The notes beneath the pieces were generated by a model, which had not been told where the DNA came from, did no database searches, and saw only the letters and a list, made by a program, of their open reading frames with translations. Of a DNA stretch of 10,509 bases, positions 1 to 6,715 are shown one piece after another. The DNA is from Candidatus Aerophobota bacterium (GTDB lineage: Bacteria > Aerophobota > Aerophobia > Aerophobales > B3-G15). A program made the position numbers and the translations under genes. How positions within the stretch are numbered: the stretch's first letter is position 1; each line of letters opens with the position of its first letter. The stretch spans positions 1 through 10,509 of the forward strand of contig JAUWZM010000084.1 of assembly GCA_030615365.1 (NCBI GenBank), read 5' to 3'.

Positions 1-273
1 AGGATCCAGCTTGACCAGCTCAAGAGAGGACTTTTTATCCTCTTTTGGATAGAAAAAAATCTTACCCTCTGTTTTCCCAGGATGAGGGGTTATTCTAAGA
101 ATTGATTGAGCAGTAACACTTTTGCCACATCCAGATTCTCCGACCAAACCTAAGGTTTTTCCTCTTTGTATTTTTAAGGCAACTCCATCTACAGCTTTCA
201 ACACACCTTCATCCAGGTAAAAGTAAATTTTAAGGTCCTCTGTTTGTAACAGTAGATTATTTCCATTTTTCAA
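1..273 (-). CDS. dppD: Oligopeptide/dipeptide ABC transporter ATP-binding protein, N-terminal part (runs off left edge)
   Basis: This is the first 91 codons of a DppD/OppD-type ATPase, which would power import through a DppB/DppC-like permease pair on the cytoplasmic face of the membrane. The start is a TTG codon at 273-271 on the minus strand, preceded by a strong AAAGGAGGG ribosome site 8 nt upstream. Residues 12-45 have the family pattern ([15 protein letters not shown]), followed by the Walker A motif GESGCGKS at residues 45-52 and then [10 protein letters not shown], which is closer to the D than the F subunit. Signature, Walker B and the C-terminal oligopeptide domain lie outside the window. 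A dppC tail ends 14 nt before its start, so it once followed a permease gene in an operon; now pta precedes it. The family is secure; substrate is unknown and D versus F is probable only. Confidence 0.9.
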   Translation of the reverse strand, partial: MKNGNNLLLQTEDLKIYFYLDEGVLKAVDGVALKIQRGKTLGLVGESGCGKSVTAQSILRITPHPGKTEGKIFFYPKEDKKSSLELVKLDP

Positions 274-287
274 CTTGAAACCCTCCT

Positions 288-338
288 TTACTTATATGGA
301 TCAGCCGCATCACGCAGGCCATCCCCTAAGAAGTTAGT
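288..338 (-). pseudogene. Remnant of a second dppC permease gene (last 16 codons and stop)
   Basis: Read on the minus strand, this stretch encodes [16 protein letters not shown] and a stop. Fifteen of those residues ([15 protein letters not shown]) match the exact C-terminus of the intact DppC at 3189-4301. No start codon lies in this frame between the upstream in-frame TAG (360-362) and the stop, and the rest of the gene is absent. The nucleotide match is identical for the last 24 bases and then differs mainly at synonymous third positions, so this is a diverged paralogue and not a recent copy. The stop is followed at normal operon spacing by the ribosome site and TTG start of the ATPase. 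The likely history is deletion of a dppB'C' pair, or a rearrangement that put pta here, leaving only the tail. Confidence 0.8.
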
Positions 339-400
339 CTTTCTAAAATTTTCCTCCTTCTATAGTCAGTACGAGGGGCAACGCAACAAACTGTCATGGT

Positions 401-1444
401 TCAAAGACACGCATCTTTTTGCCTTGCAGAGCTTTGCCCTGTTTCCTCCAATATTTGCAACTGAACCACCGTTATAGCCGCTACTCCTACAATATCCTGA
501 ATGGTGCACTCTCTGGAAAGGCTGCTTACAGGCTTAACAGATCCTTGAATAAGAGGTCCGTAGGCCTGGGCTCTGGCCAACCTTTCGGTGAGCTTGCACG
601 CAATGTCGGCGCAGTTTAGGTCGGGAAATATCAGGACATTCGCTCTGCCTGCTACAGGGCTACTTGGAGCCTTTCTCTTTCCTATAGAGGGAACCAATGC
701 ACTATCGCCTTGCAATTCACCATCGATTAACAGGTCAGGCCTTCTTCCTCGGGCAATAGAAGTTGCATCAATAACCTTGTCTATTATGGAATTTTTGCCG
801 CTTCCCTTGGTGGAGAAGGAAAGCATAGCTACCCTGGGCTCGGCGCCGATTAGACCCCTTGCTGTTTCAGCAGAAGTTATGGCAATTTGAGCTAATTGCT
901 CAGCATTTGGATTGGCCACCATCCCGCAATCAGCAAAAATGAAAACCCCTTCCTCTCCATAAGGACAGTCAGGGACGACCATCACAAGACAGGTGGACAC
1001 CACTTTGACGTTCTTGATTCCCTTAAATACCTGCAGAGATGGCCTTAATGTCCAGTCGGTAGGATGAATTGCCCCTGCAACTGCACCATCAGCATCACCT
1101 AAATAAACCATCATCGCGCCATAATACATTACCTCTTTTAATATTTCTCTGGACTCGTCCAAATTCATCCCCTCCTCCCTGTCTATTTCGTAAAATTTCT
1201 GAGCATAAAGTTCTCTTTTCTCAGAGATAAGAGGGTTAATAATTGGAATCCCATCAATTTTCACTTTCTTATTTTTGGCTACTGAAAGAATCTCATCTCT
1301 ATCACCCAAAAGGATCGCCTTCGCAATACCTTCCCTGGATATTATCTTCGCTGCCTTCAGAGTTCTTTCCTCTGTTCCTTCTGGTAGAACAATAGTCCTT
1401 AAGGTTTTTTTCGCCCGCTGTTTGATTTTTTCTATAAATTCCAT
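401..1444 (-). CDS. pta: Phosphate acetyltransferase (PTA/PTB family)
   Basis: The predicted enzyme interconverts acetyl-CoA plus phosphate with acetyl phosphate plus CoA in the cytoplasm, the step that with acetate kinase yields ATP. At 347 residues it is the short class-I form without the extra N-terminal domains of the long proteobacterial enzyme. It has the N-terminal IVLPEGTEERTLKAA, the central ADCGMVANPNAEQLAQIA, DGELQGDSALVP (241-252), SPVAGRANVLIFPDL (262-276) and SSLSRECTIQDIV near the end. Ser310, Arg311 and Asp317 align with the Ser309/Arg310/Asp316 active-site set known from Methanosarcina Pta, and Arg134 with its Arg133. The ATG follows TAGGAAAA. No acetate kinase is visible. 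The gene lies 179 bp after the URO-D-like gene and next to the dppC remnant. A phosphobutyryl- or EutD-like specificity cannot be excluded. Confidence 0.93.
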   Translation of the reverse strand: MEFIEKIKQRAKKTLRTIVLPEGTEERTLKAAKIISREGIAKAILLGDRDEILSVAKNKKVKIDGIPIINPLISEKRELYAQKFYEIDREEGMNLDESREILKEVMYYGAMMVYLGDADGAVAGAIHPTDWTLRPSLQVFKGIKNVKVVSTCLVMVVPDCPYGEEGVFIFADCGMVANPNAEQLAQIAITSAETARGLIGAEPRVAMLSFSTKGSGKNSIIDKVIDATSIARGRRPDLLIDGELQGDSALVPSIGKRKAPSSPVAGRANVLIFPDLNCADIACKLTERLARAQAYGPLIQGSVKPVSSLSRECTIQDIVGVAAITVVQLQILEETGQSSARQKDACL

Positions 1445-1623
1445 TTTTCCTATTTAAACTTTTCTTGAACTCAGGGATTCGATGATTGAGTAATCTCAAC
1501 CACCTAATGCAGAGAAGTACTTAGCCTTCCACTCATCATTTTGTAGCCGCGAGGATTGAGAGTCTATGCAAAACTAAGGATGACTCAGAAGTTACAATGC
1601 CTTTATTACCTGGACGATTACTC

Positions 1624-2778
1624 TCAACCCTGCCACTTTAATCCTTCTTCTATCATAGCAAGATAGTTTTTCACCGGGACATAGTTAGTGATAGAATTGC
1701 CTGAACCCAAGGCATATCTACCACCAAGCATACATTCATCTAAAGTATCCCTCACATATTTTCTTAATTCCTCCTCGTTTAATCGGGATAACTTGTCTAA
1801 ATCTATTCCCCCCATTATACCAATTTTATCTCCGTATCTTTTTTTAAATTTTCCTACAGGTATAATTACGTCTTGAAAGGAATGCCAGGCATCGATACCC
1901 ACATCTTCAATTAGTTCTTCTACAACTTCTAAAGCATTACCGCAGCAATGGTAAATAAACAGTTTATCATACTCATGAGCTAAAGAGGCATACTTTTTAA
2001 ACCAGGGGAAAATAAGTTTTCTGAGAGTCTTTGGACTGCAGGTAAGAGCTGTTTTATAACCTAAATCATCACCATGGAGAATGGCCCCTACATACTCCAA
2101 GGGGATAACGCTTTTATAATACTGATAGATTATCTCACCCCATTTATTAAACACTGCCTCCACTAAATCAGGCTGATCGTAAAGTAAATAAACCAATCCT
2201 TGATGCCCTAAAACTCCCTCCTCTATCTGTTGATAAAGAGAAGCACAAACTGTTAGTTTCATACCTTCGGGCAAATTCTCACTTAAAAACTTATAATAAT
2301 CTTCGGCTTCTAATTTCATTTTTTCCCAGGGAAACTTCTCAAAATCTTCCCAGGAAGTAATTATACCTTTTCCCTCCTTGCTCCAGGGTCTTTGGCCATG
2401 AGAATGAGGAAGAATAGCTGTATCCTCAGCTACTCGCCATTCAGTAACAGTAACTGACATAAAAAATGCAAGTGCTATAGTATCAGGTACAAAGTCATAA
2501 CCCATACGATAAAAAAAATTAATAAACTGTTGTAAATATTGCTTTTCTCCTTCAGAGCTTACAGTGATTGCATTTGATCTTTTCACTTTCCGGGGATCCA
2601 TGAGAAGACAAGGAGGAACCGGCTTTTCTCCTATTAAATTTGCTGTTATTGATTCAATTATCTCATCATTAAGCCACGGTTCAGCAAAGTATACTTTTTT
2701 AGGTTTCTTTTCTCCTTTCAATACTCTCTCAAAGTTCTCAAAATCAGGTGAAGGGTTCTGTAATAATGTCTTAAGCAT
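1624..2778 (-). CDS. Uroporphyrinogen decarboxylase-like (URO-D/MtaA-CmuA superfamily) protein
   Basis: This 384-residue protein has the URO-D barrel pattern in its second half: HGDDLGYKTALTCSP (235-249), IYHCCGN (275-281), IDAWHSFQ (295-302), GIMGGIDLDKL (320-330) and GGRYALGSGNSI (352-363). The superfamily contains haem URO-D and also cobamide:CoM methyltransferases (MtaA, CmuA), which bind zinc through His-X-Cys and a late Cys. Here His277 and Cys279 are present, but the late position reads Gly-Ser-Gly-Asn, without a Cys. It lacks the N-terminal PDRxPxW-type signature typical of haem enzymes, having YFAEPWLND instead. A methyltransferase-like or other corrinoid-linked role is therefore inferred, not shown. 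The start follows GGAGA at 7-8 nt spacing. A dispersed repeat shared with dppB lies 30-75 bp upstream. Confidence 0.85.
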   Translation of the reverse strand: MLKTLLQNPSPDFENFERVLKGEKKPKKVYFAEPWLNDEIIESITANLIGEKPVPPCLLMDPRKVKRSNAITVSSEGEKQYLQQFINFFYRMGYDFVPDTIALAFFMSVTVTEWRVAEDTAILPHSHGQRPWSKEGKGIITSWEDFEKFPWEKMKLEAEDYYKFLSENLPEGMKLTVCASLYQQIEEGVLGHQGLVYLLYDQPDLVEAVFNKWGEIIYQYYKSVIPLEYVGAILHGDDLGYKTALTCSPKTLRKLIFPWFKKYASLAHEYDKLFIYHCCGNALEVVEELIEDVGIDAWHSFQDVIIPVGKFKKRYGDKIGIMGGIDLDKLSRLNEEELRKYVRDTLDECMLGGRYALGSGNSITNYVPVKNYLAMIEEGLKWQG

Positions 2779-2807
2779 TTTTTATTCTCCAGACTCTTGT
2801 TTGATTG

Positions 2808-2853
2808 TAGCTTAGCTTTTTTAAAATTCTTTTTTTCTCTGGCAATAGTAGCT
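2808..2853. repeat. Dispersed 46-bp repeat, copy A (upstream of the URO-D-like gene)
   Basis: This 46-bp stretch, starting TAGCTTAGCTTT and containing TTCTTTTTTTCTCTGGCAAT, recurs in the same orientation at 5390-5435 upstream of dppB with only 4 mismatches. Both copies lie between a minus-strand gene start and a palindrome cluster. It could be a repeat family or a shared 5' regulatory segment. I see no convincing -35/-10 pair in it. Confidence 0.75.
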
Positions 2854-2951
2854 CTTAGTTCTTAGCTCATGGCTCTTAGCAAGTTCAAGTTCAAAGTCAA
2901 GTGCAAGATAGCTCATAGCAAATTCAGAATAGCTCTTAGTAAATTCAAAGC
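2850..2951. repeat. Degenerate short tandem repeat array (AGCTCTTAGCAAATTCA-like units)
   Basis: The stretch is built from imperfect reiterations of a unit close to TAGCTCTTAGCAAATTCAAAG. Clear units start at 2871, 2909 and 2930, with extra partial AGCTCTTAG and TTAGCTCATGG pieces before them. Spacing is irregular (38 and 21 bp). It contains no plausible reading frame and sits in the 410-bp gene-free gap between dppC and the URO-D-like gene, most of which (2808-3147) is repeat-like sequence. Confidence 0.6.
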
Positions 2952-2992
2952 CAAGGTAGTCCTAAAATTGCACTAATGAGAAATAACTAATG

Positions 2993-3039
2993 CGCCGATA
3001 AATCGGCAAGCTACGGTAGTTGCCCAATTCATTGGGCGC
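2993..3039. repeat. Palindrome cluster, copy A
   Basis: Two adjacent hairpins, GCCGATAAATCGGC and GCCCAATTCATTGGGC, are joined by AAGCTACGGTAGTT, which itself holds a CTAC/GTAG inverted pair. The same hairpin pieces occur in the opposite order at 5430-5483, so the two copies look like circular permutations of one tandem palindromic unit. This architecture is that of a short dispersed intergenic repeat. Coordinates may be off by a base at the left end. Confidence 0.7.
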
Positions 3040-3084
3040 TTTTAAAAGCCTATTCTAATCCTATCTGAGATTGTTTTGACTTCC

Positions 3085-3147
3085 ACAGACAAGATGTCTG
3101 TACCACCACATGCTTTGCAATGTGAAGCGAGGAACCTCACATTTTTT
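3085..3147. repeat. Two small hairpins, the second followed by a T-run (3' of dppC)
   Basis: ACAGACA (3085-3091) and TGTCTGT (3095-3101) form a perfect 7-bp stem with a 3-nt loop. AATGTGA (3119-3125) and TCACATT (3137-3143) form another 7-bp stem running into six T residues. The T-run is on the plus strand, so it would terminate plus-strand transcription and not dppC, which is transcribed the other way. A palindromic repeat is the simpler reading; a dppC terminator is not supported. Confidence 0.45.
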
Positions 3148-3188
3148 AGAGAAACTCACCTGTTACAATATTTTCCTTTTGAGTTCCC

Positions 3189-4301
3189 TTACTTATATGG
3201 ATCAGCCGCATCCCTCAGACCATCTCCCAAGAAATTGAAGACTAACACTGTGATGATGACAAATAATCCCGGAATCAAAAGCCAGGGATGAAGCGAAACA
3301 GCACGCACATTTTGTGCATCTTGAAGCAAAGTGCCCCAACTCACTGCAGGAGGACGAATGCCTAAACCTAAAAAGCTCAAAGCTGTCTCTCCTAAGATCA
3401 TAGCGGGTACAGCTAAAGTCAGACTTACTATGAGATAACTTAAGAATGAGGGAAGAAGATGCCTGGCTATTATTCTGCCATCACTTGCCCCGGAAATCTT
3501 AGCTGCCATAACAAAGTCCTCCTCCCTTAGCTCTAAGAACTTTCCTCTTACCACCCGAGCTAAACCACACCAACCCACAATGGAAAGGATAATAGTGATT
3601 CCAAAGTAAACCTTAATTGGTGTCCATTCTTGTGGTACAGCTGCACTCAGAGCCATCCACAGGGGAATAGTGGGTATAGAGATTAAATACTCTATAATTC
3701 TTTGAACAATCATATCAATGCTTCCTCCATAATACCCAGAGAGTCCCCCCAGTGTAATTCCCAGTAAAAAACTAAGACTTACTCCTACTAAACCTATAGA
3801 CAGAGAAATACGGGCAGCATGAAGATTGCGGGAAAACAGGTCCCTTCCTAATTTGTCTGTCCCAAATAAGAATATGGTCCCACCCCCTTTTGCACCGAAA
3901 AGGTGAATATCTGTTTTAAATAAACCCCACAATTTATACTCATCCCCGTGGACTAAAAAATAAACAGGGTATTTTTTAGTTTTATCCTCAGTATATATCT
4001 TACGCCAGGTTTTTGGATCAATGCGTCTTTTTATTCCATAAACAAAGGGACGAAGATTGAATCCATTTTCATCAAAAAAGTGCACCCTTTGCGGTGGGCA
4101 GTCAACATATTTTGTATATCTCTTATATATATTACTAGGAGAAAAAAAACCACAGAACAGAGCTAAGATGTAAAAGATGAGTAACACAGTGCCGCCAAGA
4201 ATGGCTAACTTATGTTTTCTAAACTTTCGCCACATAAGTTGCCATTGAGAGGCCATATAATATTTTTCCTCAGCACTAATTCTATCTTTACTTTTTCTCA
4301 T
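3189..4301 (-). CDS. dppC: Oligopeptide/dipeptide ABC transporter permease, DppC/OppC type
   Basis: This is an inner-membrane permease subunit that pairs with DppB to form the channel of a peptide- or oligosaccharide-type importer. Its 370 residues include a first membrane helix (about 33-52), the family hallmark FLFGTDKLGRDLFSR (144-158), five further helices (about 166-188, 205-222, 233-250, 286-308, 341-357) and the ATPase-contacting EAA-type loop DFVMAAKISGASDGRIIARHLLP (262-284). It ends [15 protein letters not shown]. It is longer than the usual 280-310 residues because about 90 polar residues (55-143) are inserted between helix 1 and the GTDKLGRD motif, predicted to face outside. It starts 12 nt after dppB with an AAGGAAAT ribosome site. 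No ATPase follows it: a repeat-rich gap comes next. Confidence 0.94.
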   Translation of the reverse strand: MRKSKDRISAEEKYYMASQWQLMWRKFRKHKLAILGGTVLLIFYILALFCGFFSPSNIYKRYTKYVDCPPQRVHFFDENGFNLRPFVYGIKRRIDPKTWRKIYTEDKTKKYPVYFLVHGDEYKLWGLFKTDIHLFGAKGGGTIFLFGTDKLGRDLFSRNLHAARISLSIGLVGVSLSFLLGITLGGLSGYYGGSIDMIVQRIIEYLISIPTIPLWMALSAAVPQEWTPIKVYFGITIILSIVGWCGLARVVRGKFLELREEDFVMAAKISGASDGRIIARHLLPSFLSYLIVSLTLAVPAMILGETALSFLGLGIRPPAVSWGTLLQDAQNVRAVSLHPWLLIPGLFVIITVLVFNFLGDGLRDAADPYK

Positions 4302-4313
4302 TTTTATTTCCTT

Positions 4314-5300
4314 TCACTTCTCAAACTGAATACGTGGGTCTATCCAAACTAACAAAATATCAGAGATAAGAGTGCCTATTACGGTTAAAAAGGTTAAGAA
4401 CATGACAGAGCTACCAGCTAAATACATATCCTGGCTCATCAATGCCTGAAAAAGAAGAGGCCCTATAGTGGGAAGGCCAAGCACTATAGCAGTGATGGTC
4501 CCCCCGGAGACAATAGCAGGAAGAGTCCAGCCTATAGTGCTAATTATAGGATTGATAGCTACTCTTACTGGATACTTAAATAAAAGATCTCTTTCTACAA
4601 TTCCTTTTGCTCGAGCAGTAATAACATATTGCTTTTTAAGCTCATCTAACAAGCATCCCCGCATCACCCGAATAAGTCCAGCTGTACCAGCGGTACCAAT
4701 GACTATTATAGGGATAGGAAGATGTTTCAGCATATCAATAAATTTGCCTATGCTCCAGGGTTCTCCCATATATTGCGATGACCACAGCCCACCTACACTT
4801 AAACCAAAATACTTGTAGAAAAAAAACATCAGTATTAAGGCAAAAAGAAAGTTAGGGACTGCCAGACCGATAAATCCTGCTATGGTAAAGGAATAATCCC
4901 CAACAGAGTACTGATGAGTGGCCGAATAAATTCCCACCGGAATAGCTATAATATAGGTAAAGGCAAGAGAAAAAAGGGATATCATTATTGTTAAAGGCAG
5001 GCGCTCGGCTATTAAATCAACCACTGGTTTATTATATGAAAAAGAATTTCCAAGATTCCCATGAAACATTCGCCACATCCACTTGAAATACTGAAAATAG
5101 ATGGGTAAATCCAGACCATATTGCTTTTTTAAGGACGCAATTTGGTCTGCACCGATCTTTTGGCCGGTCACTTCTAACTGGGCTATATGCGAGGTTAACC
5201 AATCACCCGGTGGAAGTTGAATAACAACAAATGCAGTGATAGAAACAACGAATAAAGTAAGAAACATATAAATAATACGACGTATAATATAAGCTAACAT
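4314..5300 (-). CDS. dppB: Oligopeptide/dipeptide ABC transporter permease, DppB/OppB type
   Basis: This is the partner permease of DppC in the membrane. It has 328 residues with the canonical start MLAYIIRRIIYMFLTLFVVS, a first helix at about 9-29, the periplasmic segment with LKKQYGLDLPIYFQYFKWM, the hallmark GNLGNSFSY (near 85-93), the helix region FIGLAVPNFLFALILMFFF and the EAA loop QYVITARAKGIVERDLLFKYPVR. It ends WIDPRIQFEK, usual for the family. The start follows AAGGGGAGAAA. It is the first gene of the dppBC pair. The 271 bp upstream hold dispersed repeats and no substrate-binding protein gene, so substrate cannot be inferred from context; a peptide or a plant-type oligosaccharide are both possible for this family. 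Confidence 0.94.
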   Translation of the reverse strand: MLAYIIRRIIYMFLTLFVVSITAFVVIQLPPGDWLTSHIAQLEVTGQKIGADQIASLKKQYGLDLPIYFQYFKWMWRMFHGNLGNSFSYNKPVVDLIAERLPLTIMISLFSLAFTYIIAIPVGIYSATHQYSVGDYSFTIAGFIGLAVPNFLFALILMFFFYKYFGLSVGGLWSSQYMGEPWSIGKFIDMLKHLPIPIIVIGTAGTAGLIRVMRGCLLDELKKQYVITARAKGIVERDLLFKYPVRVAINPIISTIGWTLPAIVSGGTITAIVLGLPTIGPLLFQALMSQDMYLAGSSVMFLTFLTVIGTLISDILLVWIDPRIQFEK

Positions 5301-5389
5301 TTTCTCCCCTTTTCATCAAGCAAGGTTCTCTGTCTGAAAGAAAAGGCAGAAACCCCTGTTAATTTCTTTTTATACCTTTTCCAGAGTAA

Positions 5390-5483
5390 TAGCTTAGCTT
5401 TCCTGAAATTCTTTTTTTCTCTGGCAATTGTAGCTGCCCAATTCATTGGGCGAATTAAATTCGCCGATAAATCGATAAACTAC
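5390..5483. repeat. Dispersed repeat copy B with three-hairpin palindrome cluster (upstream of dppB)
   Basis: Positions 5390-5435 repeat 2808-2853 (42 of 46 bases equal). They run directly into a nested palindrome at 5430-5483. There GTAG and CTAC form the outer pair around GCCCAATTCATTGGGC, GGCGAATTAAATTCGCC and CGATAAATCG, three overlapping hairpins that could make a cloverleaf-like cruciform. Two of these hairpins occur in swapped order at 2993-3039. Here the two repeat parts are fused, whereas in copy A they are separated by about 140 bp of degenerate tandem repeats. Confidence 0.75.
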
Positions 5484-5555
5484 AGCAATGACAAATGAGT
5501 AATTTTATTTTTTTAGTAAAGCGCACTTAATTCTAAGCATCCATTCCTCTTTGTC

Positions 5556-5605
5556 AATAAAAACAAAAAAGTCACCAAAAAACCAAATTTTCCTCCAAAT
5601 ATACC
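5556..5605. repeat. Left arm of a 50-bp inverted repeat around the sigma-like gene
   Basis: The reverse complement of this stretch recurs at 6716-6766. The inner 33 bases (5556-5588) are a perfect match to 6734-6766, and the remaining 17 add two mismatches and one single-base indel. The arm covers the last 11 codons and stop of the sigma-like gene plus about 16 bp beyond. Weak similarity continues outward for another 10-15 bases. Confidence 0.88.
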
Positions 5606-6141
5606 CTGGCGGCCTTTCTAATTTTCTTTACTCTCATTCTTGCCGCCTCATAGCTTAGGTTTAAATCCTGGGCAATTCCGGAAAGACTATGGCCCTCTAT
5701 TAATAAATCAAATGTCCTCTTTAGCTTTGAATTCAATTGAGCCCTTATCAGTTTCTTTATCTCCTCGGTGATTAATATATGCCTTGCCTCCTCTACTATT
5801 GAAGGTCTATTCAAGGTCGGACAATTTTGAGCAACTGAAGTCAAACAGGCTTGGCCCCTACTACCCAAAGTCTCCATATCCCCCAGGCTTACTATAATCA
5901 CATTCTTTCTTGGCTTGCTATCAATGCTTTTTCCTCTACAGTGGCAATGCGTAGCCTGAAAGTAGCACGCCCTTAGGATATAAGACTCTGTCTTATCTTT
6001 GAATTTCTCACTTTTTTCCCATAGATATATTCGCATCTCTTGCATCAAATCATCCTGGTCTGCTTCATTCCTTGTAATCTTACAGGCAATTCCTTTTAGT
6101 TTCTCATCTAATCTTTTTAAGATACTGGTGGAGAATTCCAT
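5572..6141 (-). CDS. Sigma-70-like (ECF-type) transcription factor, small
   Basis: The 189-residue protein has a sigma region-2-like N-terminus, with ADQDDLMQEMRIYLWEK (27-43) matching the DAxDLxQExFLRLW pattern. A region-4-like helix-turn-helix follows at about 127-184 (HSLSGIAQDLNLSYEAARMRVKKIRKA). Such proteins bind core RNA polymerase and promoter DNA. I chose the ATG at 6141 because it is preceded by AGGGG 7 nt upstream and begins right before the conserved region. A longer frame from a TTG at 6285 adds 48 residues without recognisable motif and with a poor ribosome site. A Cys/His group (Cys59, His65, Cys66, His67, Cys68) lies in region 2. No anti-sigma gene is adjacent. The 3' end lies inside the inverted repeat. 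Whether it is a working sigma factor or a domesticated DNA-binding protein of a mobile unit is open. Confidence 0.8.
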   Translation of the reverse strand: MEFSTSILKRLDEKLKGIACKITRNEADQDDLMQEMRIYLWEKSEKFKDKTESYILRACYFQATHCHCRGKSIDSKPRKNVIIVSLGDMETLGSRGQACLTSVAQNCPTLNRPSIVEEARHILITEEIKKLIRAQLNSKLKRTFDLLIEGHSLSGIAQDLNLSYEAARMRVKKIRKAARVYLEENLVFW

Positions 6142-6374
6142 CTTTCTTCCCCTAATAGTATAATACTGTCCTCCAAATGCAAATGTGCTTTCTCCTCTTT
6201 CTGTCCCCGGTTGATAGCAGCTCAAAGAAATTCTTGACATTTTAGAGAAATCGACGGAATCCGATTTCAAGACGTACGCCCTCAATCACCAAAAAAACTC
6301 ATCTTTATCTTCGCTCTATTGTTACTTTGATATATTATGCATTGTAATGAAAATTATGTCAAATGTTGCATTAC

Positions 6375-6592
6375 GAGAGCTCTGAAAAATTCTTTTTCGT
6401 TTTGCTGCTCGGCGAGGTGTTTCCATGAGGCAGCGGCGATTAAGGCGGGTCTATGCGCTCAAACTCTTAGTTATCCTGCAATCTGAGACATCGCCCATAA
6501 GAGCCACAGCATAAAGATAAGAGTAGAACTTAGCCGCAGGCGCCCGGAAAGCACCGAGCAAAGAGCAGTCTCAGGCTTTTTTCAGAGTTCTC
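6375..6592 (+). ncRNA. Candidate structured RNA closed by a 15-bp helix (family unknown)
   Basis: GAGAGCTCTGAAAAA (6375-6389) pairs over all 15 positions with TTTTTCAGAGTTCTC (6578-6592). One pair is a G-U that works only for the plus-strand transcript, which is why I place it on plus. Inside, TGCTCGG (6406-6412) can pair with CCGAGCA (6554-6560), GGCGAT (6435-6440) with ATCGCC (6490-6495), and ACTCTTA (6463-6469) with TAAGAGT (6518-6524). The last two helices would interleave (pseudoknot or alternative folds). GCTGC (6404-6408) can alternatively pair with GCAGC (6430-6434). The interior is GC-richer than its surroundings and lacks a reading frame. Size (about 218 nt) and a closed rod would suit a 6S-like RNA, but I do not recognise a family signature. 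No promoter or terminator is evident. Confidence 0.4.
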
Positions 6593-6715
6593 TATGAAGG
6601 AATTACAGGAGAACATTATAGATAAAGGAAAAGAGGATTCACATAGGGGGAGAGAAGTTATTTTGATGAAAAGGATGGTACTATGAAAAGCAAAGAGACT
6701 GGGAAGTCATTCAAT

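Noticed and set aside
1556..1627. TTGAGAGT/ACTCTCAA inverted pair between the URO-D-like gene and pta
   Set aside because: Arms are only 8 bp and 56 bp apart with no T-run, too weak to call a terminator or operator.
3119..3147. Intrinsic terminator for dppC
   Set aside because: The T-run follows the hairpin on the plus strand, whereas dppC is transcribed on the minus strand.
2808..3147. CRISPR array in the repeat-rich gap
   Set aside because: Repeat units are degenerate and unevenly spaced, with no constant-length spacers and no cas genes.
6142..6285. Longer N-terminus for the sigma-like protein from a TTG at 6285
   Set aside because: No good ribosome site and no conserved motif in the added 48 residues; the ATG at 6141 has AGGGG at proper spacing.
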